From Rhodobacter sp. (lineage in GTDB: Bacteria; Pseudomonadota; Alphaproteobacteria; Rhodobacterales; Rhodobacteraceae), in the NCBI GenBank assembly GCA_020637515.1, contig JACKKG010000001.1, forward strand, positions 3,192,501 through 3,256,500: 64,000 nucleotides of DNA. The letters are read 5' to 3'. Positions 17,244 through 25,477 of the stretch are shown here, one piece after another. Both the position numbers and the translations under genes were made by a program. The notes under the pieces are model-generated. The model did no database searches and was not told where the DNA came from. It saw only the letters and a program-made list of their open reading frames with translations. Each line of letters opens with the position of its first letter. The stretch's first letter is position 1.

Positions 17244-17738
17244 ATGCCCGCCGCCCATCTGCCCGCCGCATCCGCGGCCCCGACCACCCCCTCGGACACG
17301 CGCCCGCTGTCGAAACGCCGGCTGAAAACCTGGATTCGGCTGCTCAGGCTGACCCGCAGCGTGGAAAGCGACCTGCGCGATTTCCTGCGCACCGAACACG
17401 ACACGACCCTGCCCCGCTTCGACGTGATGGCCGCGCTGTATCGACGCCGCGAGGATGTCACCATGTCCGAGCTGTCGCGGATGCTGCTGGTGTCGAACGG
17501 CAACGCGACCGCCGTCGTGGACCGGCTGGAAAAGGACGGGCTGGCGACCCGCACCCCGGCCCCCGGCGACCGACGCACGATCCACGTGGCCCTGACCGAA
17601 GGCGGCATCGCCGCGTTCGAGGCGATGGCCAAGGGCCACGAGGCGAAACTCGACACGCTTCTCGGCGGGTTGACCGCCGAAGATCTGGACCAGTTGCGCG
17701 GCATCCTGATGCGCGCGCTTCCCGATACCGACCGATGA
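17244..17738 (+). CDS. MarR-family transcriptional regulator of the aryl-CoA operon
   Basis: A 164-residue winged-helix regulator. The N-terminal ~25 residues are low complexity; the MarR core follows: LPRFDVMAALYRR, the DNA-recognition helix TMSELSRMLLVSNGNATAVVDRL, and the wing motif GDRRTIHVALTEGG. Located within the operon, so it probably represses it and is released by an aryl-CoA ligand. The palindrome at 14152-14169 is the best candidate site. The next gene may start in overlap with its stop. Confidence 0.85.
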   Translation: MPAAHLPAASAAPTTPSDTRPLSKRRLKTWIRLLRLTRSVESDLRDFLRTEHDTTLPRFDVMAALYRRREDVTMSELSRMLLVSNGNATAVVDRLEKDGLATRTPAPGDRRTIHVALTEGGIAAFEAMAKGHEAKLDTLLGGLTAEDLDQLRGILMRALPDTDR

Positions 17739-17749
17739 CAGGACCCGCG

Positions 17750-18562
17750 ATGACCCAACTTGCCGATCTCAAACCCCAGCATTTCGCGTGGCAGGTCACC
17801 GACCGCATCGCCACGATCCGGCTGAACCGGCCCGAGCGCAAGAACCCGCTGACGTTCGACAGCTATGCCGAACTGCGCGACACGTTCCGCGCGCTGGTCT
17901 ACGCGACGGATGTCGATGTGGTGGTTCTGGCGTCGAACGGCGGGAACTTCTGCTCGGGCGGTGATGTGCACGAGATCATCGGCCCGCTGGTGGCGATGGA
18001 AATGCCCGAGCTGCTGGCCTTTACCCGCATGACCGGCGACCTGGTCAAGGCCATGATCGCCTGCGGCAAGCCGGTGATCGCCGCCGTCGATGGTGTCTGC
18101 GCGGGCGCGGGCGCGATCCTGGCGATGGCCTCGGACCTCAGGCTGGCGACGCCCCAGGCGAAATGCGCCTTCCTGTTCACGCGCGTCGGGCTGGCCGGCG
18201 CCGACATGGGCGCCTGCGCAATCCTGCCGCGGATCATCGGCCAGGGTCGGGCGGCCGAGCTGCTCTATACCGGGCGGTCGATGGGCGCGCAGGAGGGCCA
18301 CGCCTGGGGATTCTGGAACGCGCTGCACGCGGCCGACGCGCTGGAAGCCGCCGCCATGGACCTGGCCCGCAAGATCGCCGCGGGGCCCAATTTCGCGCAT
18401 ATGATGACCAAGACGCAGCTGAGCCACGAATGGTCGATGGGTCTGGAGCAGGCGATCGAGGCCGAGGCGCAGGCGCAGGCGATCTGCATGAAGACACAGG
18501 ACTTTGCGCGCGCCTATCATGCCTTTGTGGCGAAACAGACGCCGGTGTTCGAGGGGAATTGA
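17750..18562 (+). CDS. Enoyl-CoA hydratase/isomerase family protein
   Basis: A 270-residue crotonase-fold enzyme: IRLNRPERKNPLTF, oxyanion-hole block NFCSGGDVHEI, second block GVCAGAGAILAMASDLRLA, and FTRVGLAGADMGACAILPRIIG. Asp sits in the second block where many hydratases have the catalytic Glu, so the reaction may differ from simple hydration. Probably works after ring reduction in the 2-aminobenzoyl-CoA route. An ATG at 17735 overlaps the marR stop, but 17750 has a better-spaced AGGA. Confidence 0.87.
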   Translation: MTQLADLKPQHFAWQVTDRIATIRLNRPERKNPLTFDSYAELRDTFRALVYATDVDVVVLASNGGNFCSGGDVHEIIGPLVAMEMPELLAFTRMTGDLVKAMIACGKPVIAAVDGVCAGAGAILAMASDLRLATPQAKCAFLFTRVGLAGADMGACAILPRIIGQGRAAELLYTGRSMGAQEGHAWGFWNALHAADALEAAAMDLARKIAAGPNFAHMMTKTQLSHEWSMGLEQAIEAEAQAQAICMKTQDFARAYHAFVAKQTPVFEGN

Positions 18563-18569
18563 GCGGGTG

Positions 18570-18625
18570 GCGGGGGGCCAGCCCCCCGCACCCCCCGCTC
18601 AGGGGGACGCACGCGCCCCCCTGAG
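18570..18625 (+). terminator. Double hairpin inside the aryl-CoA operon
   Basis: Two strong stem-loops in the 95-bp gap between the hydratase and acyl-CoA dehydrogenase genes. The first is GCGGGGGGC with GCCCCCCGC (18570-18578/18581-18589); the second is CTCAGGGGG with CCCCCTGAG (18598-18606/18617-18625). No T run follows. They may attenuate or process the mRNA rather than end it. Confidence 0.55.
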
Positions 18626-18657
18626 AACCCCCCGGTGCGTATTGGGAGACAAGGTGA

Positions 18658-19803
18658 ATGGCGGATCGGTCCTATCTGAACTGGCCCTTTTTCGAGGCGC
18701 GCCACCGCGACTGGGCGGCGGCGCTGGATGCGTGGTGCGCGCGCAATCTGCCCGTGGATCACACGGATGTGGACGGCGCCTGCAAGGCGCTGGTCGCGGA
18801 CATGGGCCGCGCGGGCTGGTTGAAGCCCACCGGCACGGACGCGGGCGAGGCCTTCGATCTGCGGATGCTGTGCCTCAGCCGCGAGACCCTGGCCCGGCAT
18901 GACGGGCTGGCGGATTTCGCCTTTGCCATGCAGGGGCTGGGCATGGGCACGATCAGCCTGTTCGGCACGCCGGCGCAACGCGCCTGGCTGGAGCGCACCC
19001 GCGCCGGGGCGGCCGTTTCGGCCTTTGCGCTGACCGAGCCCGGGTCGGGCTCGGACGTGGCGGCGACGACGATGACCGCCGAAAAGGTCGCAGGCGGCTG
19101 GCGGCTCAACGGCGAGAAGACCTATATCTCGAACGGGGGGATCGCCGATCTCTATGTGGTCTTTGCCCGCACCGGCGAGGCCCCCGGCGCAAAGGGCCTG
19201 TCGGCCTTTCTGTTGCCCGCCGACACACCCGGCTTCGAGATCGTGGACCGCATCGAGGTGATCGCGCCGCACCCGCTGGCGCATTTCCGGCTGACCGACG
19301 CGGTTCTGCCCGAGGACGCGCTGATCGGCACCGCCGGGCGCGGGTTCGCGCAGGCGATGGCCGTGCTCGACGTGTTCCGCCCCTCGGTCGGGGCGGCCGC
19401 GCTGGGATTTGCCCGCCGCGCGCTGGACGAGGCGCTGGCGCGGGTCCAGGCGCGCAAGGTGCAGGGCGCGCCCTTGTCCGAGTTGCAGATGGTGCAGGGC
19501 CATATCGCCGACATGGCCTTGGGGGTCGATGCCTCGGCCCTGTTGATCTACCGCGCGGCCTGGACCCGCGACACCGGCGCGCCGCGCATCACCCGCGAGG
19601 CGGCGATGGCCAAGCTGCACGCGACCGAGACCGCCCAGAAGGTCATCGATTCCGCCGTGCAACTGTTTGGCGGCGACGGCGTGCGCAAGGGTTTCATGGT
19701 CGAGAGCCTCTATCGCGAGATCCGCGCCTTGCGGATCTATGAAGGGGCAAGCGACGTTCAGCGCGTGGTCATCGCGCGTCAAGTATTGGGAGCAGCGACA
19801 TGA
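18658..19803 (+). CDS. Acyl-CoA dehydrogenase family protein
   Basis: A 381-residue FAD-dependent acyl-CoA dehydrogenase. Signatures: FALTEPGSGSDVAATTMTA, GEKTYISNGGIADLYVVFART, the DVFRPSVGAAALGFARRALDEAL helix, and the C-terminal ...QLFGGDGVRKGFMVESLYREIRALRIYEGASDVQRVVIARQVL, carrying the family FAD-binding and catalytic region. In the operon it could oxidise the cyclohexene- or cyclohexanecarboxyl-CoA intermediate. Starts at an ATG after AAGGTGA and overlaps the Rid gene by 4 bp. Confidence 0.9.
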   Translation: MADRSYLNWPFFEARHRDWAAALDAWCARNLPVDHTDVDGACKALVADMGRAGWLKPTGTDAGEAFDLRMLCLSRETLARHDGLADFAFAMQGLGMGTISLFGTPAQRAWLERTRAGAAVSAFALTEPGSGSDVAATTMTAEKVAGGWRLNGEKTYISNGGIADLYVVFARTGEAPGAKGLSAFLLPADTPGFEIVDRIEVIAPHPLAHFRLTDAVLPEDALIGTAGRGFAQAMAVLDVFRPSVGAAALGFARRALDEALARVQARKVQGAPLSELQMVQGHIADMALGVDASALLIYRAAWTRDTGAPRITREAAMAKLHATETAQKVIDSAVQLFGGDGVRKGFMVESLYREIRALRIYEGASDVQRVVIARQVLGAAT

Positions 19804-20201
19804 GTGCACACGAGATCCTTCATCCGAAGACCTGGAAAGCCACGCCGGGCTACGCGAACGGCGTCGCCGCGCGGGGGCGGATGGTCTTCCTGGGGGGGCT
19901 GATCGGCTGGAACGCCGCGCAGGAGTTCGAAACCGACGATTTCCTGGGCCAGGTCGATCAGACGCTGGCCAATATCGTCGCGGTTCTGGCCGAGGCCGGC
20001 GCCGGGCCCGAGCATCTGACCCGGATGACGTGGTATGTCACCGACAAGCGCGCCTATCTGGACAGTCTCAAGGATCTGGGGCGGGTCTATCGCAAACACC
20101 TGGGCCGGAATTTCCCGGCGATGGCGCTGGTGCAGGTGGTCGCCCTGGTCGAGGACCGCGCCAAGGTCGAGATCGAGGCAACGGCGGTGATCCCGGACTG
20201 A
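19800..20201 (+). CDS. Rid (YjgF/YER057c/UK114) family protein, non-archetypal
   Basis: A 133-residue single-domain Rid protein (chorismate-mutase-like trimer fold). RidA proteins hydrolyse reactive enamines and imines. Core: VFLGGLIGWNAAQEFETDDFLGQVDQTL, then YRKHLGRNFPAMALVQVVALVEDRAKVEIEATAVI. The Arg that holds the substrate carboxylate in true RidA (within P-A-R-S) is replaced here by Met (PAMALVQV), so the substrate is unlikely to be a free amino-acid imine. An enamine/imine CoA thioester from 2-aminobenzoyl-CoA reduction is an attractive guess. Confidence 0.82.
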   Translation: MSAHEILHPKTWKATPGYANGVAARGRMVFLGGLIGWNAAQEFETDDFLGQVDQTLANIVAVLAEAGAGPEHLTRMTWYVTDKRAYLDSLKDLGRVYRKHLGRNFPAMALVQVVALVEDRAKVEIEATAVIPD

Positions 20202-20263
20202 CCGGCGACACCGAAGGAACATGAAAACGACGGCGAAAAGACCGTGACTTCAGGGAGATGACG

Positions 20264-21880
20264 ATGCTGGGACCCAGCGCACACACCGACAGTTTCACCC
20301 GCGACAACCTGCCTCCGGCCGCGCTGTGGCCCGAGATCCGGTTGGGCGGATTTGAGTATCCCGAACGACTGAACTGCGCCGTCGAACTGACGGACCGTCT
20401 GGTCGAGCAGGGCTTTGGCGACCATACCGCGCTGATCGGCAACGGCCGGGCGCGCACTTACAAGGAACTCGCCGACTGGTCGAACCGCATCGCCCACGCG
20501 CTGGTCGAGGACTATGGCGTCAAGCCCGGCAACCGCGTGTTGATCCGTTCGGCCAACAACCCGGCGATGGTGGCCTGCTGGCTGGCCGCGACCAAGGCGG
20601 GGGCGGTGGTGGTGAACACCATGCCGATGCTGCGCGCGGGCGAACTGGCGGCGATCGTGGACAAGGCCGAGATCAGCCACGCGCTGTGCGACACCCGCCT
20701 GATGGAGGAACTGGTCGCCTGCGCCAAGGAGTCGCGGTTCCTGAAAACCGTGGTCGGCTTTGACGGAACGGCGAACCACGACGCCGAGCTGGACCGGGTG
20801 GCGCTGTCGAAGCCGGTGCGCTTCAACGCGGTTGCGACGGGCCGCGACGACGTGGCGCTGTTGGGCTTCACCAGCGGCACCACGGGCGCGCCCAAGGCGA
20901 CGATGCATTTTCACCGCGACATCCTGATCATCGCCGACGGCTATGCGCGCGAGGTTCTGGGGGTCACCCCCGACGACGTCTTCGTCGGCTCGCCGCCGCT
21001 GGCTTTCACCTTTGGCCTGGGCGGGCTGGCGGTCTTTCCGTTGCGCTTTGGCGCGACGGCGGTGCTGCTGGAGAACGCCTCGCCGCCCAACATGATCGAC
21101 ATCATCCAGAAGCATCGCGCGACGGTCTGCTTCACCGCGCCGACGGCTTACCGCGTCATGCTGAAAGCCATGGACGAGGGCGCCGACCTGACCTCGTTGC
21201 GGGCAGCGGTCAGCGCGGGGGAAACCCTGCCCGGGCCGGTCTACGAGGAGTGGATGCAAAAGACCGGCAAACCCATGCTGGACGGCATCGGCGCGACCGA
21301 GATGCTGCACATCTTCCTGACCAACCGCTTCGGCGACAGTTTCCCGGCCTGCACCGGCCGGCCCGTCACCGGCTACGAGGCGCGGATCGTCGGCGAGGAC
21401 ATGCAAGACCTGGCCGACGGCGAGGTCGGCCGACTGGCCGTGCGCGGCCCGACGGGGTGCCGCTACATGGCCGATCCCGAACGCCAGCAGATCTATGTGC
21501 GCGACGGCTGGAACCTGACGGGCGACAGTTTCTGGCGTGACGACAAGGGCTATTTCCACTTTGCCGCGCGGTCGGACGACATGATCATCTCGGCCGGCTA
21601 CAACATCGCCGGCCCCGAGGTCGAGGCCGCGCTGCTCAAGCATCCCGCGGTTCTGGAATGCGCGGTGATCGGCACGGCCGATCCCGAACGGGGCCAGATC
21701 GTCGAGGCCCATGTCGTGCTGGTCGAGGGTCACAGCGGCGACGAGGCCCTGGTCAAGCAATTGCAAGACCACGTCAAATCGACGATCGCGCCCTACAAAT
21801 ACCCGCGCAGGGTGGTGTTTACCGAGGCCTTGCCAAAGACCCAGACCGGCAAGATCCAGCGGTTCCGGCTGCGCGACTGA
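20264..21880 (+). CDS. Aryl-CoA ligase (2-aminobenzoate/benzoate-CoA ligase family)
   Basis: A 538-residue ATP-dependent acid-CoA ligase of the adenylate-forming superfamily. Motifs: LLGFTSGTTGAPKATMHFHR (P-loop type), DGIGATEML, DGWNLTGDSFWRD, RSDDMIISAGYNIAGPEVE, and the C-terminal catalytic Lys in KTQTGKIQRFRLRD. Overall character is benzoate-/2-aminobenzoate-CoA ligase. It would supply 2-aminobenzoyl-CoA to the fused monooxygenase at the head of the operon. Start 20264 fits the RBS AGGGAG; an ATG at 20258 lies too close to it. Confidence 0.88.
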   Translation: MLGPSAHTDSFTRDNLPPAALWPEIRLGGFEYPERLNCAVELTDRLVEQGFGDHTALIGNGRARTYKELADWSNRIAHALVEDYGVKPGNRVLIRSANNPAMVACWLAATKAGAVVVNTMPMLRAGELAAIVDKAEISHALCDTRLMEELVACAKESRFLKTVVGFDGTANHDAELDRVALSKPVRFNAVATGRDDVALLGFTSGTTGAPKATMHFHRDILIIADGYAREVLGVTPDDVFVGSPPLAFTFGLGGLAVFPLRFGATAVLLENASPPNMIDIIQKHRATVCFTAPTAYRVMLKAMDEGADLTSLRAAVSAGETLPGPVYEEWMQKTGKPMLDGIGATEMLHIFLTNRFGDSFPACTGRPVTGYEARIVGEDMQDLADGEVGRLAVRGPTGCRYMADPERQQIYVRDGWNLTGDSFWRDDKGYFHFAARSDDMIISAGYNIAGPEVEAALLKHPAVLECAVIGTADPERGQIVEAHVVLVEGHSGDEALVKQLQDHVKSTIAPYKYPRRVVFTEALPKTQTGKIQRFRLRD

Positions 21881-21907
21881 GGGCCGATCCGAGCGCCGAT
21901 CCGGGGG

Positions 21908-22603
21908 TCAGTGCCGCACCACCGGCGGCGCGTCGGGGCGCAGGTTGGCGCCGGGATCGGGCGCGGGCTCGTCCCGGCTGTCCGGGACAGGGTGCTGCGC
22001 CGTCGCCGCGTCGATGCGGGTGATCGACGACAGTTCCTCGCGCAGGGCCTGGCGCAGGTCGTCCATCATCTCGGCGCGCATCGCCTCCAGGCGCTGGGCT
22101 TCGTCCTCGGCGCTGTCGCTTGCGTCGCGGCTATCGGCAAAGAACCGGTCGCGCAGGCGGTCATGCAGCAGTTCGGCCAGCGCGGCGCCCATCAGAACAC
22201 CTGTGACATCGGCGCCCCAGTCCAGCCATTCGGCGTGGCGCCCGATCGTCGGCTGGATCAACTCGATCACGCCGCCATAGGCCACCGCCAGCGGCACCAC
22301 CCATTTCCAACGCCGCGCATCGGTCAGGATCAGCGGAAACACCAGCGCGGCAAAGGCGAGCGCCTGATAGATCTTGTCGAGTCCACCGACCATGTAGCGG
22401 TCGGTCGGGATTGGCGACAGCGAGGTCGCGGCGATCAGCAGGGTGATCATCACCCCCAGCATCAAGCCGATCTTGCGCCACAGCCAGAGCTTGCTCACCA
22501 CCAGGTCGCGCACAGGGCGGCGCTCGGCGTTCGGCTCCACCTGGGGCCCGCCGGCGTCGCGCAGCACCGCCAGGCGCGCGTCGATTCTGTCCACATCGCT
22601 CAT
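21908..22603 (-). CDS. VanZ-like membrane protein
   Basis: A ~231-residue protein with about four TM helices and a VanZ-like pattern: SLSPIPTD, LDKIYQALAFAALVFPL, AYGGVIELIQPTIGRHAEWLDWGADVTGVLMG. The charged C-terminal ~90 residues are probably cytoplasmic. VanZ-like proteins are widespread, and most have nothing to do with teicoplanin resistance. The ATG at 22603 was chosen; a GTG four codons upstream is possible. It lies downstream of rpoH on the same strand with a gap of about 100 bp. Confidence 0.7.
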   Translation of the reverse strand: MSDVDRIDARLAVLRDAGGPQVEPNAERRPVRDLVVSKLWLWRKIGLMLGVMITLLIAATSLSPIPTDRYMVGGLDKIYQALAFAALVFPLILTDARRWKWVVPLAVAYGGVIELIQPTIGRHAEWLDWGADVTGVLMGAALAELLHDRLRDRFFADSRDASDSAEDEAQRLEAMRAEMMDDLRQALREELSSITRIDAATAQHPVPDSRDEPAPDPGANLRPDAPPVVRH

Positions 22604-22704
22604 CGGCAGAGACACCCTCTCCCATCACTCGCAAAGGCCCTGAATCACCGGGAATTGCGGCGGGACTATGGCAGGGGCGCGACCGGCGCGTGGCAGCGCC
22701 CGGA

Positions 22705-23556
22705 TCACACCGTCCCCGCCGGTGCCGCGGCGCGGACGATGGCGGTCAGTCGGGCCAGCGCGCGTTCTTCGAGCTGCCGCACGCGTTCCTTCGAGATGCC
22801 CATCGCCTCGCCCAGATCGCTCAGCGTGACGGGCTCGTCGGTCAGGTGGCGGGCGGTCACGATGCGCTGTTCGCGTTCCGGCAGTTGCTTCACCGCGGAA
22901 TAGAGAACCGACCGGCGGCGCGCGCCATCCAGCTTTTCGGCCACGTCGGTTTCGGTCGCGGCATCCTCGTCCTCGATGGTTTCGACCCACGAGCGCCCCT
23001 CGTCATCCGCGGATTGCGGCGCGTCAAGCGACAGGTCGGGCCCGGCCATGCGGCCCATCATCGCCTCGACCTGATCGACCGACACCGACAGTTCGCGCGC
23101 GACGCGCAGGGACAGCGGTTCGTCGCTGTCGTCGTCCCGGGCGTGTTTCTGCATCGCCCGGCGCAGGTGGAAGAACAGCTTCTTCTGCGTGGCATTGGTG
23201 CCGGTGCGCACCAGCGACCAGTTGCGCATCACGAAATCCTGCATCGAGGCCCGGATCCACCACGCGGCATAGGTCGAAAACCGCGAGCCGTTGGTCGGAT
23301 CGAATTTCTCGGCCGCGCGCATCAGCCCCAGGTTGCCTTGCTGGATCAGGTCCTCATAGGGGACGTCATACCGCTTGAACCGGCCGGCAAAGGACACCGC
23401 CAGGCGCGCATAGGCCTGGATCAGCCGGTGCAGCGCGGCTTCGTCGCGTTGGTCGCGCCAGGCCAGGGCCAAGCGGGTCTCGGTCTCGGCGTCGAGGATT
23501 TCCTCGGCCATCGAGGCGCGGACGTAGCGGCGGATATGCGGATCCTGGAAACCCAT
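22705..23556 (-). CDS. rpoH: RNA polymerase factor sigma-32 (RpoH)
   Basis: A 283-residue group-3 sigma factor. Region 2 includes YEDLIQQGNLGLMRAAEKFD and FSTYAAWWIRASMQ; the RpoH-specific box follows as QKKLFFHLR (residues 124-132). Region 4 ends LSDLGEAMGISKERVRQLEERALARL. Rhodobacterales usually carry two RpoH proteins (heat and oxidative stress); this shorter one looks more like the RpoHII branch, but I cannot settle it here. Directs stress-response transcription. Confidence 0.93.
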   Translation of the reverse strand: MGFQDPHIRRYVRASMAEEILDAETETRLALAWRDQRDEAALHRLIQAYARLAVSFAGRFKRYDVPYEDLIQQGNLGLMRAAEKFDPTNGSRFSTYAAWWIRASMQDFVMRNWSLVRTGTNATQKKLFFHLRRAMQKHARDDDSDEPLSLRVARELSVSVDQVEAMMGRMAGPDLSLDAPQSADDEGRSWVETIEDEDAATETDVAEKLDGARRRSVLYSAVKQLPEREQRIVTARHLTDEPVTLSDLGEAMGISKERVRQLEERALARLTAIVRAAAPAGTV

Positions 23557-23584
23557 GACGTTGACCCCTGTGTCGAGCGAACTG

Positions 23585-23643
23585 GTATCGCTTCGCTGTC
23601 ATTTCGTTTCGATACGCTATCAATTTCACGCGCCCCTTGTCAA
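23585..23643 (-). promoter_or_regulatory. rpoH/marR intergenic control region
   Basis: On the minus strand a perfect -35 TTGACA (23638-23643) lies 17-18 bp from ATAGCGT (around 23614-23620), a plausible though weak -10 for rpoH. The same stretch holds an inverted repeat, GTATCG (23585-23590) and CGATAC (23610-23615), close to the putative start of transcription. It is a candidate site for the divergent MarR protein. Confidence 0.4.
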
Positions 23644-23672
23644 CACCGGCAGCCCGGATTACCTCGATCCGC

Positions 23673-24311
23673 ATGAGTGACCCCGCCGCGATCCCCCCCA
23701 CGCCCACGCCGCCCCTGTCCCAGGCAGGCGCCGCGTCACGGGCCGGGGAACCGCCCTGCCACTCGGCCGAATTGCTGGTGCATCTTGCGCGCCTGGTGCA
23801 TGGCGGCGAGACCGACACCAGCCTGACACCCGCGCAATGGACCGCGCTGCGCTACTTTGCCAGTGCGAACCGCTTTTCGCGCACACCGACCGCGTTTTCC
23901 GAATTCCACGCCACGACCAAGGGCACGGCCTCGCAGACCGTGAAATCGCTGATCGGGCTGGGCCTGCTGCAACGGCGCGCGCATGACAGCGACGGCCGAT
24001 CCGCCTTGATCGAGGTGACCGAGGCCGGACAGGACAAGCTGCGGCGCGATCCCCTGGCCGATCTGACGCGCTGCATCCGCGCCCTGCCCGACGCCCGGCG
24101 GCGCGAGTTCCTGTCCACCCTGACCGAGCTGGGCGGCGCGCTGGCGCGCATGCGCACGGCGCCGACCTTTGGCAAATGCGGCGATTGCGGGCATTGCGAT
24201 ACGTCGGGCGGCGCGGGGGCCTATTGCCGCTGCACGCAGGAGATGCTCGACGGGACCGAGATGCAGTCGATCTGCGTCGACTTTGCCCAAGGGGCGCCGC
24301 GGCTGCGCTGA
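23673..24311 (+). CDS. MarR-family regulator with C-terminal cysteine cluster
   Basis: A ~212-residue protein. The MarR winged-helix core (SLTPAQWTALRYFASANR, TAFSEFHATTKGTASQTVKSLIGLGLL, DGRSALIEVTEAG) is followed by a ~40-residue tail with six Cys: C-G-D-C-G-H-C, then Y-C-R-C, then SIC near the end. The tail could bind zinc or an Fe-S cluster and sense metal or redox state. It is divergent from rpoH and shares its upstream region. The start at 23673 has no clear Shine-Dalgarno; a TTG 12 codons upstream is an alternative. Confidence 0.75.
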   Translation: MSDPAAIPPTPTPPLSQAGAASRAGEPPCHSAELLVHLARLVHGGETDTSLTPAQWTALRYFASANRFSRTPTAFSEFHATTKGTASQTVKSLIGLGLLQRRAHDSDGRSALIEVTEAGQDKLRRDPLADLTRCIRALPDARRREFLSTLTELGGALARMRTAPTFGKCGDCGHCDTSGGAGAYCRCTQEMLDGTEMQSICVDFAQGAPRLR

Positions 24312-24553
24312 CTGTCACATTCGCGATATTCGTGGGACTGACGGCCACTGGCCACGCCGGGAACACCCGCACAAGTTTCGCGAACCACGGCGCGCAAATG
24401 CTTGTCTTTCCGAAATGACTGACATCCCTTGCGGCAAAGCCGGTCATCGCTATCGCCTCGGAGCTGTGGAATCGAAAGGCACTTTTCGAACCTTCCTGGA
24501 ATGCCTTGACAGCCCCGGGCACGCCGCCCAGCATGGCACAAACGGAGACGCCG

Positions 24554-25477
24554 ATGATCCCTGTCCTGACCCAAGATACCCTGGAACCGCTGATGGACTG
24601 GTTGGCGCTGACCGACGCCATGGCGCAGGGGCACCGCCGGCCCCCGGCGCAGATCCGCGACGTATTGATGGCCCGGGGCGACGACCGCCTGCTGTCGCGC
24701 GCGGCCTGGATCGATGGGCTGGGGCTGGGCGTGAAATCGGTCACCATCAACCCGGGCAATGCCGCGCGCGGTCTGCCCAGCGTGCAAGGGGCGATGCTGG
24801 TTTTCGATGACGAGACCGGCAGCATCGAGGCGGTCATCGACAACGCCCCCATCACCAAATGGAAGACCGCCGGCGATTCGCTTCTGGGCGCGCGGCTGCT
24901 GAAACGCCCTGACGCGCATCGCTTGCTGATCGTCGGCGCGGGCGCCGTCGCCGCATCGTTGATCGAGGCCTATCGCGCCCTTATCCCCGGGGTCGAGGTC
25001 ACGCTCTGGGCGCGCCGCCCCGCGGCCGCCGAGGCCCTGGCCGCGCAGTATCCCGGCACCCGCACCGCGACCGACCTGCCTGCCGCCGTGGCCCAGGCCG
25101 ATATCGTCGCAACCTGCACCATGGCGAAGACGCCCGTGCTGCTGGGCGACTGGCTGCGCCCCGGCCAGCACATCGACCTGATCGGCGCGTTCACCCCTGA
25201 GATGCGCGAGGCCGACGATACCGTGCTCAGGCGCGGTCGGCTGTTCGTGGACAGCCGCGCGACCACCATCGCCCATATTGGCGAGTTGATGATCCCGATG
25301 GCGGCGGGCGTCATCACCGAGAGCGATGTCCAGGGCGATTTCCACGACCTGGTATCGGGCCGCGCCGGGCGCCGGTCCGAGGACGAGATCACCGTCTTCA
25401 AGAATGGCGGCGGCGCGCATCTCGACCTGATGACCGCGCGGTTCATGCTGGCGCGCTGGCGCGCGGCGACGGGCTAG
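24554..25477 (+). CDS. Ornithine cyclodeaminase / delta1-pyrroline-2-carboxylate reductase family
   Basis: A 307-residue OCD/mu-crystallin family enzyme. N-terminal TINPGNAARGLPSVQGAMLVFD and the K-T-A-G-D-S-L-L-G substrate region; Rossmann motif LLIVGAGAVAASLIEAY; VATCTMAKTPVL; LIGAFTPEMREADD. Family members make proline from ornithine or reduce cyclic imines with NAD(P)H; I cannot separate these by sequence. The start is set by GGAG six bases before ATG 24554. A TTGACA at ~24509 may be its -35. The 3' end overlaps the next gene by 4 bp, convergent. Confidence 0.82.
   Translation: MIPVLTQDTLEPLMDWLALTDAMAQGHRRPPAQIRDVLMARGDDRLLSRAAWIDGLGLGVKSVTINPGNAARGLPSVQGAMLVFDDETGSIEAVIDNAPITKWKTAGDSLLGARLLKRPDAHRLLIVGAGAVAASLIEAYRALIPGVEVTLWARRPAAAEALAAQYPGTRTATDLPAAVAQADIVATCTMAKTPVLLGDWLRPGQHIDLIGAFTPEMREADDTVLRRGRLFVDSRATTIAHIGELMIPMAAGVITESDVQGDFHDLVSGRAGRRSEDEITVFKNGGGAHLDLMTARFMLARWRAATG

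Noticed and set aside
21908..22603. Glycopeptide-resistance gene (VanZ)
   Set aside because: Only the general VanZ-like fold pattern is shared; no other van genes are present, and such proteins are common in Gram-negative bacteria.
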